From the NCBI GenBank assembly GCA_016186905.1, contig JACPKS010000001.1:1-64000 (forward strand): 64,000 nucleotides of DNA, in the 5' to 3' direction. The DNA comes from Deltaproteobacteria bacterium. Its GTDB lineage: Bacteria; Bdellovibrionota; UBA1018; UBA923. Both the position numbers and the translations under genes were made by a program. The notes below the pieces were generated by a model that worked only from the letters and a program-made list of their open reading frames with translations, ran no database searches and had not been told where the DNA came from. Below, piece by piece: positions 24,700 through 34,351 of the stretch; position 1 is the stretch's first letter; each line of letters starts with the position of its first letter.

Positions 24700-25533
24700 C
24701 TACCCGATCAACTTCAGAGCCAACATATTGTTCGAGTTCGCCTGCGCGAGCATCGACGTGCCCGCTTGGGCAAGAATGTTCCGCTTGGTCAACTCCGACG
24801 TCTCATGCGCGACGTCCACGTCGCGGATGCGGCTGTTCGCCGCCGACAAGTTCTCGTCGCTGATCTGCAAGTTGTTGATCGTCGACTGGAGCCTGTTCTG
24901 AAGCGCGCCGAAGTCGGCGCGGTTGTCGCTCACCTGCCGAATCGCACTGTCGATCTTGTCGATGTTTTGCTGCGCATCGTCCCGGCTTTCGACCGTAAGG
25001 CCCATGATTCCGAGCTTGGTCGCCGACGCGTTATTCTTCGAGACGTCAAACGCCATCCGGTCATGTTCCGGAATGTTGCGCGTGCCGACCTGGATCTCAA
25101 GCGCGTCGCCTTCGCCGTTGAGCAGGCTGATGCCGTTGTATTTCGTGACTTGCGAGATTCGCTGAACTTCGTCGATGAGGCTCTTGAATTCCTTGTCCAC
25201 GAACCCGCGCTCGGTGTTGCCGATCGTGTCGCTCGCGGCCTGGATCGAGAGCTCGCGCAGCCGGATCAGGATGTTGCCGACTTCGTTCAAGCCGCCTTCC
25301 GCCGTCTGAATCAGCGAGATGCCGTCGAGCGCGTTGCGGTTGGCTTGCCTCAAGCTGCGAATTTCCGCTTTCAATTTCTCGGAAATCGCCATGCCCGCGG
25401 CATCGTCACCTGACCGTACGATGCGCTCGCCGGACGACAACTTTTCCAGTGAACGGTTTTGACCTTCTCGCGTAGCGCCTAGAGACCGCTGAGCAGCGAT
25501 ACTCTGCACATTGGTTGCTATCCGGAAACCCAT
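24700..25533 (-). CDS. fliC: Flagellin
   Basis: A 277-residue flagellar filament subunit. It has the conserved D0/D1 N-terminus (MGFRIATNVQSIAAQRSLG, KLSSGERIVRSGDDAAG, LKAEIRSLRQANRNA) and the C-terminal helix (AALNSRIRDVD-like AANSRIRDVDVAHETSELTK, ending MLALKLIG). The central variable region is very short, as in Bdellovibrio-type flagellins. GGAGGAGAGG precedes the ATG. A sigma-28-like promoter lies about 120 bp upstream. Confidence 0.96.
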   Translation of the reverse strand: MGFRIATNVQSIAAQRSLGATREGQNRSLEKLSSGERIVRSGDDAAGMAISEKLKAEIRSLRQANRNALDGISLIQTAEGGLNEVGNILIRLRELSIQAASDTIGNTERGFVDKEFKSLIDEVQRISQVTKYNGISLLNGEGDALEIQVGTRNIPEHDRMAFDVSKNNASATKLGIMGLTVESRDDAQQNIDKIDSAIRQVSDNRADFGALQNRLQSTINNLQISDENLSAANSRIRDVDVAHETSELTKRNILAQAGTSMLAQANSNNMLALKLIG

Positions 25534-25656
25534 ATCCCTCTCCTCCTTCGGTAAGAAAGGCTCTCTACCTCATCCGATGAGATATGGTTTCGGCATTCCC
25601 TGCCAGATTGGGCCTCCTTGAGGAACTCCCAACCGTACTGCTTTGCTTTGATTTAC

Positions 25657-25684
25657 AGATCGGTGCGGCATGAAAAACACTTTA
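25657..25684 (-). promoter_or_regulatory. Sigma-28 (FliA)-like flagellin promoter
   Basis: On the minus strand TAAAGTGT (25677-25684) is followed after 12 bp by ACCGATCT (25657-25664), close to TAAAGTTT-N11-GCCGATAA. Spacing is one base longer than the E. coli consensus. It would leave a leader of roughly 110-120 nt. Confidence 0.45.
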
Positions 25685-25795
25685 ATAAAAAATATCTTAA
25701 CTGACTGATATTACAGGTATTTTACAGATCGTTTTGGTCGGGTACTATAAAAGACGTGCTTGTTCGTGCAGATAGCCATCGCGTATTGTCGCACT

Positions 25796-26959
25796 ATGCA
25801 ATCAAGCAATTTCGCGCACACACGCAAGATTCGGGTCGTTCATTACTGCAATCAGCTCAGTCTTGGCGGAACCGAGCGCACGATGGAGATCTTTTGCAAG
25901 TATCTCGACCGCTCACGCTTTGAAGTTTTTGCCGTTTCACGAATGCACCGCGAGTCTCTCTCGAAGCGGGCAAAGGTGAACCTGAGTGCCGCCATCGGCG
26001 TGCGCGCCGCACGGGCGAAAAAACGTCTCTGGTCTCAAATGAACGCGCGGATTCCCAACTTCAGGGCGATTCTGGGCGCCGACCACGTGCTTCTCGCGAA
26101 AAATGACGAAGAGCTTCACGACCTTCTTCTGGAACTCTCCCCAGACGTTCTTCACGTCCATTATTCGGGACGCGCGGAACCCCCCACTTCAGATGAGACG
26201 GTGATGTCGAAAATCCCCGCCATACTGACGACGAACCAATTCGAACTGGAAAATACTGCCCCCTCCCACCGGCTCGTGAGCCGCATGTTTTTTGTTTCGC
26301 GCTGGCTTCTCGAGAACAAAGCGACGTGGGCCGCCCATGACCCCCGCGCCGAGATCTTCTACAACCCGGTCGAACTGCCCGCCTCGACCGAAAACCTTCG
26401 TGGCGAACTGGGAATTCCCGCCGACGCGTTCGTGATTGGAAGGGTCGGACGCGCGGATCCCGGGATCCACGACCCTATTTCACTCAAAGCCTACGCTGAA
26501 ATTCAGGGCGACTCGACCTGGTTTTTAGCTCTTTCACCGCCCGAGAACATGATCCGCGAAGCCCGGTCGATGAACCTCAAAAACTTCGTCGCGATTTCGC
26601 CCACGGCCGACGACGCACGGCTTTCGCGTTTTTACAACTCAATCGACGTGCTGGCGCATGCCCGCCGCGACGGCGAAACGTTCGGATGCAACCTCGCCGA
26701 AGCGATGATCCACGGAAAGCCGGTCGTGTCGCACCTGACGCCGTTCATGAACGCGCAGCTTGAAACAGTTGGAGAAGGCGGATACGTCGTCGCCCAGGAA
26801 GACTGGCGGGCTTACTCGCGGCATTTGAAACAGCTCAAGGAAGACGCCGCATTCCGCGCTGAGCTTTCGCTGAAAGCAAAACGGCGGGCCCTCGATCAAT
26901 TCGAGGCCCGCCGTCTGTCGGATCGTCTGGCCGGCGCCTATTTGGCGCTGGTCAAGTAA
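25796..26959 (+). CDS. Glycosyltransferase, GT4-like
   Basis: A 387-residue GT-B glycosyltransferase. The N-terminal domain begins with IRVVHYCNQLSLGGTERTME (nucleotide-sugar acceptor-domain GGTE motif) and has SPDVLHVHYSGRAEPP. The C-terminal GT4 domain has VIGRVGRADPGIHD, then a donor-binding region DGETFGCNLAEAMIHGKPVV with the E-x7-E-like acidic pair. It probably builds a surface polysaccharide or glycosylates flagellin; proximity to fliC is suggestive only. ATG 25796 is chosen; 25760 is possible. Confidence 0.8.
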   Translation: MQSSNFAHTRKIRVVHYCNQLSLGGTERTMEIFCKYLDRSRFEVFAVSRMHRESLSKRAKVNLSAAIGVRAARAKKRLWSQMNARIPNFRAILGADHVLLAKNDEELHDLLLELSPDVLHVHYSGRAEPPTSDETVMSKIPAILTTNQFELENTAPSHRLVSRMFFVSRWLLENKATWAAHDPRAEIFYNPVELPASTENLRGELGIPADAFVIGRVGRADPGIHDPISLKAYAEIQGDSTWFLALSPPENMIREARSMNLKNFVAISPTADDARLSRFYNSIDVLAHARRDGETFGCNLAEAMIHGKPVVSHLTPFMNAQLETVGEGGYVVAQEDWRAYSRHLKQLKEDAAFRAELSLKAKRRALDQFEARRLSDRLAGAYLALVK

Positions 26960-26969
26960 CTGCTTATTT

Positions 26970-27434
26970 TCAGCCCTTGAGGTAGCGCTTGCAGCGAACC
27001 GGCTCGTCGAACGAGTCGCCGTTGCGCTTGAGCACTTCAAGGTTGCCCGTCGTGATTTCGCCCGGCGCGATCGGGTGCCCGTAGCTGAAATTGACGTCGA
27101 GGTAGAAGTTCTTGATGTAGCCGAGCTTCGTGCCGAGGATCAGCTCTCCCTTGCGGCGGCTGTCGAGATAGCGAAGATCCACGAACGCCGCGTAATTGGT
27201 GCTCACGTTGCTGAGCGTGGTGTTCACGCCGGTGAACTTCGCGATGGTCTTGCGGCCGTAATCGATCGCCGGGTCCGAAAGCACCATCACGGCGCTATTA
27301 CGCGTTCCGTAAGCCGGCTCGGTGTTGTTGTAGACCCTGATGATCAAGTCGTTATGGAGCGTTTTGCAGACGAAGCCGTCGGCGAACGCGAAGCTTGAAC
27401 TTAAGAATGCCATCATTACGATAAGTTTTTTCAT
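26970..27434 (-). CDS. Secreted hypothetical protein
   Basis: A 154-residue protein with a signal peptide (MKKLIVMMAFLSSSFAFA). The mature protein is beta-rich (LIIRVYNNTEPAYGTRNSAV, AAFVDLRYLDSRRKGELILG) with single cysteines near both ends (VCKTL, RCKRY) that could pair. No family recognised. GGAGG precedes the ATG. Confidence 0.75.
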   Translation of the reverse strand: MKKLIVMMAFLSSSFAFADGFVCKTLHNDLIIRVYNNTEPAYGTRNSAVMVLSDPAIDYGRKTIAKFTGVNTTLSNVSTNYAAFVDLRYLDSRRKGELILGTKLGYIKNFYLDVNFSYGHPIAPGEITTGNLEVLKRNGDSFDEPVRCKRYLKG

Positions 27435-27527
27435 TGTTGCCTCCTTGGAATGACGCGAAATATAGAGCGTGCGCCTGCATTTGTATAATACATGTTTGAG
27501 TATTTGTTATTCACTTAATGCATGAAT

Positions 27528-27564
27528 CAGAAAAAAAGAAGCGCCGGGAATTTCTCCCCGGCGC
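27528..27564 (-). terminator. groESL terminator
   Basis: On the minus strand, stem GCGCCGGG/CCCGGCGC with an 8-nt loop followed by TTCTTTTTTT, just past the groL stop. Confidence 0.9.
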
Positions 27565-27600
27565 TCTCCTGTTTTTCCAGCTTCTTGAGCGGGACGTGGC

Positions 27601-29253
<1,653 letters not shown>

Positions 29254-29265
29254 CTAAAAAATAAA

Positions 29266-29553
29266 TTACTGAATGATCCCGAGAACGTCGTCTTCGCGCA
29301 TGATGAGCAACTCATCACCGTCCATCTTAATCTCGGTTCCGGAATACTTGCCAAACAGAATGCGATCGCCCTTCTTTACTTCAAGAGCAATGATTTTACC
29401 GTCATCGGTGCGGCGGCCGCTGCCGATTGCCATCACTTTGCCTTCGGCCGGCTTTTCTTTTGCCGTATCCGGAATGATGATTCCGCCTTTGGTTTTCTCT
29501 TCTTCACTGATGCGCTTCACGAGGATGCGATCATGCAATGGGGTAACGGACAT
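29266..29553 (-). CDS. groS: Co-chaperonin GroES
   Basis: A 95-residue co-chaperonin. It has the family pattern [20 protein letters not shown], the mobile loop, [20 protein letters not shown] and [21 protein letters not shown] precedes the ATG. First gene of groESL. Confidence 0.98.
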   Translation of the reverse strand: MSVTPLHDRILVKRISEEEKTKGGIIIPDTAKEKPAEGKVMAIGSGRRTDDGKIIALEVKKGDRILFGKYSGTEIKMDGDELLIMREDDVLGIIQ

Positions 29554-29598
29554 AGTTTTCTACCTCCCTTTAAGGTGTTGTTTGTTGAAACTGTCCCC

Positions 29599-29627
29599 AA
29601 AATGGGAATCCGCGGTCACCTTGTCAA
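29599..29627 (-). promoter_or_regulatory. Heat-shock (sigma-32-like) promoter of groESL
   Basis: On the minus strand CTTGACA (TTGACA at 29622-29627) is followed after 15 bp by CCCATTTT (29599-29606), close to the RpoH pattern CTTGAA-N13-15-CCCCATnT. No CIRCE element is present, so RpoH-type control is favoured over HrcA. Confidence 0.55.
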
Positions 29628-29741
29628 GGCGGCAACGCTGAAAAACCTCTTGGAGTCGCACCAGTCATAGCACACGAGCGTGCCATTCTTGCATCTCAAT
29701 TTAATCATTTTAATATCAATAACTTAAATTCAACTTAGCAT

Positions 29742-29770
29742 TTGACGCGATCGGTCAATAAAGATATACT
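29742..29770 (+). promoter_or_regulatory. Sigma-70 promoter for secreted-protein gene
   Basis: TTGACG (29742-29747), a 17-bp spacer and TATACT (29765-29770). The start codon at 29781 lies only 11 bp past the -10 box, so the transcript would be nearly leaderless. Confidence 0.6.
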
Positions 29771-29780
29771 CCTGTCACTG

Positions 29781-30236
29781 ATGAAAGCTCCGATCCAAAT
29801 CATACTGACATGTCTGTGCTTATCGCTGGTCGGGCAATCCGCTTTTGCGCGCGCGAAGCGCGCGCATGCCCTTGAACTCTACGCCGCGACCGAAAATGAC
29901 GGAACCGCCCATGTCATCATGGCAGGACATCCCATCGACGAGCCAAGCCTTGAATCGGATGCGCCGGCTCCGAAGCCCGAACCCAAAGCCGCCAAGCCTT
30001 CTCCCAAGAAGAGCGCCGCCAAGCCCGAGACGAGTACTGCGGCTTTCGACGTCGTTCCCAGGGAACGCGTGGAGGAGCTCTCGGAACGCGTGAAATATTC
30101 CTACGAGATCCTCAAGCGCTTCGGCCGCGCGTACGATTACAAGACGGTTACGCTGAAAGAATTCAAATCCATTTTGAAAGAGCTCGAAGCGAGTACAGGC
30201 GAACCTCCAGCGGAAAAAACCGCCTCAGAAAAATAA
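29781..30236 (+). CDS. Secreted hypothetical protein with Pro/Lys/Ala linker
   Basis: A 151-residue protein with a signal peptide (MKAPIQIILTCLCLSLVGQS, cleaved after AFA). A Pro/Lys/Ala-rich linker (residues about 55-85, APKPEPKAAKPSPKKS) separates it from a C-terminal helical segment (RERVEELSERVKYSYEILKR). No family recognised. Upstream in-frame ATG codons overlap the promoter and are not used. Confidence 0.65.
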   Translation: MKAPIQIILTCLCLSLVGQSAFARAKRAHALELYAATENDGTAHVIMAGHPIDEPSLESDAPAPKPEPKAAKPSPKKSAAKPETSTAAFDVVPRERVEELSERVKYSYEILKRFGRAYDYKTVTLKEFKSILKELEASTGEPPAEKTASEK

Positions 30237-30331
30237 ATCCGCGTTGCGCGCCGGTGATTTCCGGTTGCGTTTCTAAAACCTGCGTGGCAACTCTTTTCTT
30301 TAGTGATGATCAAGCAGTTCACGTCCAAATT

Positions 30332-30407
30332 GCCCAGGTAGCTCAGTCGGTAGAGCAGCGCCCTGAAAAGGCGCGTGTCGGCGGTTCGATTCCGTCCCTG
30401 GGCACCA
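30332..30407 (+). tRNA. tRNA-Phe (anticodon GAA)
   Basis: Acceptor GCCCAGG/CCTGGGC, discriminator A, encoded CCA, D-arm TAGCTCAGTCGGTAGAGCA, anticodon loop CTGAAAA and T-loop GGTTCGATTCC. An IS481-type element begins about 20 bp downstream. Confidence 0.97.
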
Positions 30408-30420
30408 CGTAAGCACGGGT

Positions 30421-31636
30421 ACATACCGGAGACATAGGTAACAGATTATACCGGACACATCGGTAACACCGCCTGCCCGAAGGGGTCGGGCATCGGCTCA
30501 AACCGCATTCCCTCGTGATCAAAAAAACCTAAGTCGTAATCCATAAAACTCACGAGCCAAATTCCGTCTTCGTCTTCTCGAAGTCCCACATCTTGCCGAA
30601 CGGATATTTAAGATCGAGAAGTCCTTGGTAGCGTCGATCAGATTTTTTGTAGAAATCGGCTGGCGTCTTCATTTCAAGGGCTTCATGCGGTCGCTCGTGA
30701 TTGTAGATATTTAAGAACTCGTCAAACTTTGATTGTTGTTGAAGAAAGTTGCCGGCGGCTGGCTTAGTGGCGTCTTTTTTTAGAGTTCTATGCATCCGTT
30801 CGTGGCGTCCGTTTTGTTCGGGATGACCTGGCCTGATGCGCTCAATTTGGATTCCCAGTCTTAGCCACCACACCGAGAGCTTGCTTAAGCCAAACAATCC
30901 CCTCGGACAGGAGAAGGGATTGCCGTTGTCGGATCGAATGCTTTTGGGCAATCCAAATTCTTGAAACACCCGCTCAAAAACGCTGAATGTGAAGTCTTGT
31001 TTGGTAGTTTCCAGTCCCTCGCAGGCCAAAAGATATCGGCTTGCATAATCCGTGATGGTTAACGGATAGCAATAGCGGCGATCACCGAGCATGAACTCGC
31101 CTTTAAAATCCGTGCACCAAAGATCATTGGGCTCGTCGCTGTTAGAGAGTGCTGTACCTTGGGCTTTATATCGAGCGCGCTTCCTGCGGTTCACCAAACC
31201 ATTACGATCCAAGACAGCGTGTACAGTGCTCTTTGCAGGCAGCTTAATCTCAGGAAATTTTTTACACACGAGCTCCCGAATCTTGGGCGCTCCCCAAGTT
31301 GGCCGCTCCTCTTTGCACCTCACGATGTACTTCTCTATTTGAATAGGGATCTGGTTTGCGTAGCGGTACGGGCGCCTGCTTCGGTCCGACAGGGCTTTTA
31401 AGCCCACGTCCCGATAGCGATTCCAAATCTTGTAACCCGTTTTTCTCGCGATCCCGAACTCTCGACACAGATCGCTCATTCGCTCGCCGTCCAAAAGCCT
31501 GGCGATGAACTTCAGCCTCTCGTCCATCATCGAACACTCCTTCCAAGACATGGCACCCCCCCTTCGGATACCTGTCGAGTTTAGTCAAAAGAGTGTTACC
31601 TATGTGTCCGGTATAAAACGTCACCTATGTCTCGGG
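30421..31636 (-). mobile_element. IS481-family insertion sequence
   Basis: A roughly 1.2-kb element carrying one transposase. Both ends carry two related motifs in inverted orientation: GAGACATAGGT(A/G)AC outside and ATACCGGACACAT(C/A)GGTAAC inside, separated by about 8 bp. The exact outer boundary is uncertain by a few bases and I see no clear target duplication. It sits just downstream of tRNA-Phe. Confidence 0.85.
30550..31551 (-). CDS. IS481-family transposase
   Basis: A 333-residue DDE transposase. The N-terminal helix-turn-helix (residues about 15-50) includes MSDLCREFGIARKTGYKIWN. The rve domain has D in LWCTDFKGEF, D in IRSDNGNPF and E in HPEQNGRHERMHRTLK, with the C-terminal YNHERPHEAL pattern typical of this family. 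Length is complete. The first in-frame ATG at 31551 has GGAGTG-like sequence nearby; an ATG 21 bp downstream is an alternative. Confidence 0.93.
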   Translation of the reverse strand: MSWKECSMMDERLKFIARLLDGERMSDLCREFGIARKTGYKIWNRYRDVGLKALSDRSRRPYRYANQIPIQIEKYIVRCKEERPTWGAPKIRELVCKKFPEIKLPAKSTVHAVLDRNGLVNRRKRARYKAQGTALSNSDEPNDLWCTDFKGEFMLGDRRYCYPLTITDYASRYLLACEGLETTKQDFTFSVFERVFQEFGLPKSIRSDNGNPFSCPRGLFGLSKLSVWWLRLGIQIERIRPGHPEQNGRHERMHRTLKKDATKPAAGNFLQQQSKFDEFLNIYNHERPHEALEMKTPADFYKKSDRRYQGLLDLKYPFGKMWDFEKTKTEFGS

Positions 31637-31670
31637 ATGCTCACACCGCCTATCTCTCGATAAGGACACG

Positions 31671-31800
31671 CAAAACGCGACCAATGTCGCGTTTTGATCG
31701 CGATGCGTGCGCGAGAAGACGCGGCAGCGTCTTCGGAGCGCTAGGCGCGAAGCGCCTGAACTGGCCGCGCAGCGGCCCGCACAAGTGTTCCGCGCAAACC
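31671..31800. repeat. Cluster of short hairpins beside the IS element
   Basis: Four dyads lie in a row: CAAAACGCGAC/GTCGCGTTTTG (31671-31696, 11-bp perfect stem, loop CAAT), AGACGC/GCGTCT, AGGCGC/GCGCCT and GCCGC/GCGGC. No gene is supported. They may be decayed repeats or terminator-like structures. Confidence 0.55.
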
Positions 31801-31864
31801 GCGCCACGCCTTTTTTCTTGTTATATTTTCGTTCGGACAGATTACTTGAGCTGTAAAAGTACCA

Positions 31865-31990
31865 CATTCGTAGCGCGACCCTCCCGGCCAGAAGAGGACG
31901 CCGGCTCATGTGCAATTGTCACAAATGTTCGATATTCATCCGTTGGTTGAACGTTGCATTGCTCAAACCGAACAACCTGACACTTGCACA
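31865..31990. repeat. TGTGCAA/TTGCACA palindromic repeat, copy 2
   Basis: The core spans 31909-31990: TGTGCAATTGTCAC...ATGTTCG, then CGAACAACCTGACACTTGCACA. The centre is 33 bp longer than in copy 1. About 45 bp of upstream sequence (CATTCGTAGCG...GAGGACGCCGGCTC) and some downstream sequence are also shared with copy 3. Confidence 0.75.
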
Positions 31991-32465
31991 TCGCCGGCAG
32001 AGCCAGGTCAAAGCTCGCTCACGAGGTTTCCCAATCCATCCCCTTCAACGCGAGGCGCTCGAAAAAGTTCATCCGCTCTATCGGGTCGATCCGAAGACGG
32101 GAACGAAGGAATTGATCACAGCTCCTCTCAAATCTTTAACGCGAACGCCGCAGCCGGGCACGGACGAAATCAAACGATGGGAACGTGCAACGACGTATTA
32201 TCCCACTCACAACGGCGTTGCCTCACCGGTCCTCGCGCATTTGGCCAACGCCTACCCGTTCACGGTGATGCAGGCCCGTATTAATAATGGAATGACCCAT
32301 CTAAAATATGTGTCAAGCGATGAAAAGACGGCATTTCGGGCTGCAAGACGCGTGAAATTCCCAAAAAAATCTCTGCATTTGAGAGTGCGCGGGCTGACGG
32401 CGAAAAAAATCGAACGCCGAGGGAATGCGCTGGTGGCTAAACCTTTGGACAGCAGGCCTCCCTGA
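31908..32465 (+). CDS. Hypothetical ORF, possibly 5'-disrupted
   Basis: An open frame of 185 codons whose only upstream ATG lies inside the palindromic repeat (CTCATGTGCAA). From about 32020 the translation looks protein-like (VHPLYRVDPKTGTKELITAP, TDEIKRWERATTYYPTHNGV, MTHLKYVSSDEKTAFRAARR). The first 35 codons translate the repeat. I read it as a gene whose original start was lost or replaced by the repeat. No family recognised and no good ribosome-binding site, so expression is doubtful. Confidence 0.35.
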   Translation: MCNCHKCSIFIRWLNVALLKPNNLTLAHRRQSQVKARSRGFPIHPLQREALEKVHPLYRVDPKTGTKELITAPLKSLTRTPQPGTDEIKRWERATTYYPTHNGVASPVLAHLANAYPFTVMQARINNGMTHLKYVSSDEKTAFRAARRVKFPKKSLHLRVRGLTAKKIERRGNALVAKPLDSRPP

Positions 32466-32620
32466 AACGCCAATTTACGAGGCTTAGGGCCGCCTTAAAA
32501 CTGGCACGCCGTGTGCTCTTATCCTTTGCGAACTTGTGAACGGTCTCGCCCGAGGTGGAATCCGAGGGCGTTGGCTTTATAGCGAAGGATTTCCGACCGG
32601 GTGAAGCCCGGATGACATTA

Positions 32621-32727
32621 GGGACTGTTGAAAAACTCGATCCGCTAAATTTTTTGGAGGCTCATCCGCTTTTAAATTTGAGCTGAGGATCTCTTTTTTC
32701 TGGTAAGCTGTCTTTTTCAACAGGCCC
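32621..32727. mobile_element. 107-bp MITE-like element
   Basis: Ends are imperfect inverted repeats, GGGACTGTTGAAAAACTC on the left and the complement of GTCTTTTTCAACAGGCCC on the right. The element is flanked by ATTA on both sides (32617-32620 and 32728-32731), as expected of a 4-bp target duplication. The interior has no ORF. The termini resemble those I associate with IS1182-type elements, so it is probably a non-autonomous derivative (inference). Confidence 0.65.
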
Positions 32728-32765
32728 ATTACTTTGCTGAACAAATACCCTTGTTGCCACGGAAA

Positions 32766-33560
32766 TCATAGGGGCTCTCCCCTTTGAGGCGGCATTTTTA
32801 TTTGAAACCTTCGGTTAAAGGCCCGAAGCAGATCTTCTGTGGTCAGCGCAACATCGGCACTATCGGTACCACCAGTACACCTGATCATTCTGACAGTCGG
32901 ATCATTTTCGATGCCGAGATATATTCCAAATCCGTTCTCTTCTGGGCCCAAAGTATGAGCGACAGGAAGCAGACGTCCTTTTTCAATCACTGTTGAATCA
33001 CGTTGTGGATTGACTACAAGCTCACAATAGGGCTTGTCGTACCATCTTCTGATTCGATGAAATCCGAGATCAGAAGCCGTGCATTCTCCTGAAGGTGGAG
33101 CCTTGTAAGCTTTATGCACGCCTTCGAAATCATAAAGCAGGCTGATCCGACACGCGGGAATAGCAATTGATTTCAAAACCTCAAGAACCGCTCCCACAGG
33201 GATTCTCCTCAGCGGAAAATTGTCTGGAATAATTTCACCTTCCGCAGGAAGTGTTACCTCATCTTCTGATTTCATCTGTCTCGATGGATTGAATTTTGAG
33301 CGTACTAGAGACGAATGAGCGGATTGAATGGAAGGAAGAGTTGGGTTTACAGCCGGTGAGATTTCATCTGTAGTTTTAGGATGCTCAGAAGGAATATGAG
33401 CCGGACCTTGATATGAATTTTGCTTGGGCTTAGATGCCTCAGTTTTGGATATATTGTTATATTGAAATTCGACGCGCGTTGAGTGATCTACTTTTTTCCA
33501 GAGATAACTTGTAGCGACGACCGACAGTGCCGCAAAGAATATAATCGATTTTTTTCTCAT
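32766..33560 (-). CDS. Hypothetical membrane-anchored or secreted protein
   Basis: A 264-residue protein with an N-terminal hydrophobic helix (KSIIFFAALSVVATSYLW) acting as signal or anchor. A Ser/Pro/Lys-rich disordered stretch follows (to about residue 110), then a compact domain (PVGAVLEVLKSIAIPACRIS, FGIYLGIENDPTVRMIRCTG) with four or more cysteines. No family recognised. Lower GC than the core genes and position in an IS-rich stretch suggest accessory origin. Confidence 0.65.
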   Translation of the reverse strand: MRKKSIIFFAALSVVATSYLWKKVDHSTRVEFQYNNISKTEASKPKQNSYQGPAHIPSEHPKTTDEISPAVNPTLPSIQSAHSSLVRSKFNPSRQMKSEDEVTLPAEGEIIPDNFPLRRIPVGAVLEVLKSIAIPACRISLLYDFEGVHKAYKAPPSGECTASDLGFHRIRRWYDKPYCELVVNPQRDSTVIEKGRLLPVAHTLGPEENGFGIYLGIENDPTVRMIRCTGGTDSADVALTTEDLLRAFNRRFQIKMPPQRGEPL

Positions 33561-33745
33561 TCCCGCTTTACCTTAAACCATCTCAAAGGTTTATGAGCAC
33601 CTTCATGTGGTACGGGATTCTCATGATCTCGTGTTTTCCGAACTCAAGATCTCTTCGTCTCAATGACCGAATCAATCGTAACTATACAGAATCAATAAAT
33701 TTATAATTAGTTGACTTGAGTTAACTGGTATTATATCTTGCGCGC

Positions 33746-34207
33746 ATGGTTCGCTTCCGCCTTGTGATTTTCCTGTGTAGCCTGAGTTCCCTGTCGATGG
33801 GCTGTGGATCAACCTTACATCCTTCGTGGCCCGGAAATACGCCCGCTCCTTCGAACCAAAATCCTACGACGAACGCGTCTTCCGAAGCGGCCCCTCAGCC
33901 GATGTTTTCGGAACTCGAAAAAGACGCTCATTACAAGACTCGTTTCGAATACCCAGATATGCCAACAACTTGCCGCGCGGGCCAGTACACCGACTTCGGT
34001 AACGTCGTGATGAGTGGTGTTGTTGGAAGCATATTCAGTCGCTTTGTCGTTGTTCCTGCGCTTCCCGAGGGCCTTCAACTGAATGTTCAAACAGGACGAA
34101 TTACGGGAACTCCGAAACTACGCACCCCGAAACAGGAGTACAAAGTCACAGGCCTCAACGCCCGAATTTCAAATTCCACGACGATCTCCTTCGAAGTAAC
34201 CGACTAG
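33746..34207 (+). CDS. Lipoprotein with putative Ig-like (He_PIG) domain
   Basis: A 153-residue lipoprotein with lipobox SMGC (residues about 17-20), an Asn/Pro/Ser linker, and a C-terminal Ig-like repeat with the signature ALPEGLQLNVQTGRITGTP, typical of putative Ig/He_PIG domains used in cell-surface adhesion. It precedes a small terminator. Surface location is inferred. Confidence 0.75.
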   Translation: MVRFRLVIFLCSLSSLSMGCGSTLHPSWPGNTPAPSNQNPTTNASSEAAPQPMFSELEKDAHYKTRFEYPDMPTTCRAGQYTDFGNVVMSGVVGSIFSRFVVVPALPEGLQLNVQTGRITGTPKLRTPKQEYKVTGLNARISNSTTISFEVTD

Positions 34208-34299
34208 ACCACGATGAAGGCACAGTCGGCCATTTCTTTATCCATCGTTAGACGCTAGACAGAAGCGCGTACCGCACGCATCAAATTAAAGGAATGATG

Positions 34300-34330
34300 A
34301 ACGCCTGGCTCCCGAGTAGTCAGGCGTTTG
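34300..34330 (+). terminator. Terminator-like hairpin
   Basis: Stem AACGCCTG/CAGGCGTT with a 13-nt loop, then a short T stretch. It lies about 100 bp beyond the lipoprotein gene and just before the end of the convergent PIN gene. Confidence 0.5.
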
Positions 34331-34351
34331 CTTTGGGTGAACCGCGACCTG

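Noticed and set aside
25606-25640. Sigma-54 promoter (TGGCAGGGAATGC) upstream of flagellin
   Set aside because: The GG and GC elements are 8 bp apart rather than the required 10.
29596-29607. CCCAAAATGGGA at the groES promoter as a HigA operator like that at 8930-8948
   Set aside because: Similarity is explained by the sigma-32-like -10 element, and the flanking half-sites do not match.
29554-29640. CIRCE/HrcA operator upstream of groES
   Set aside because: No TTAGCACTC-N9-GAGTGCTAA-like dyad is present.
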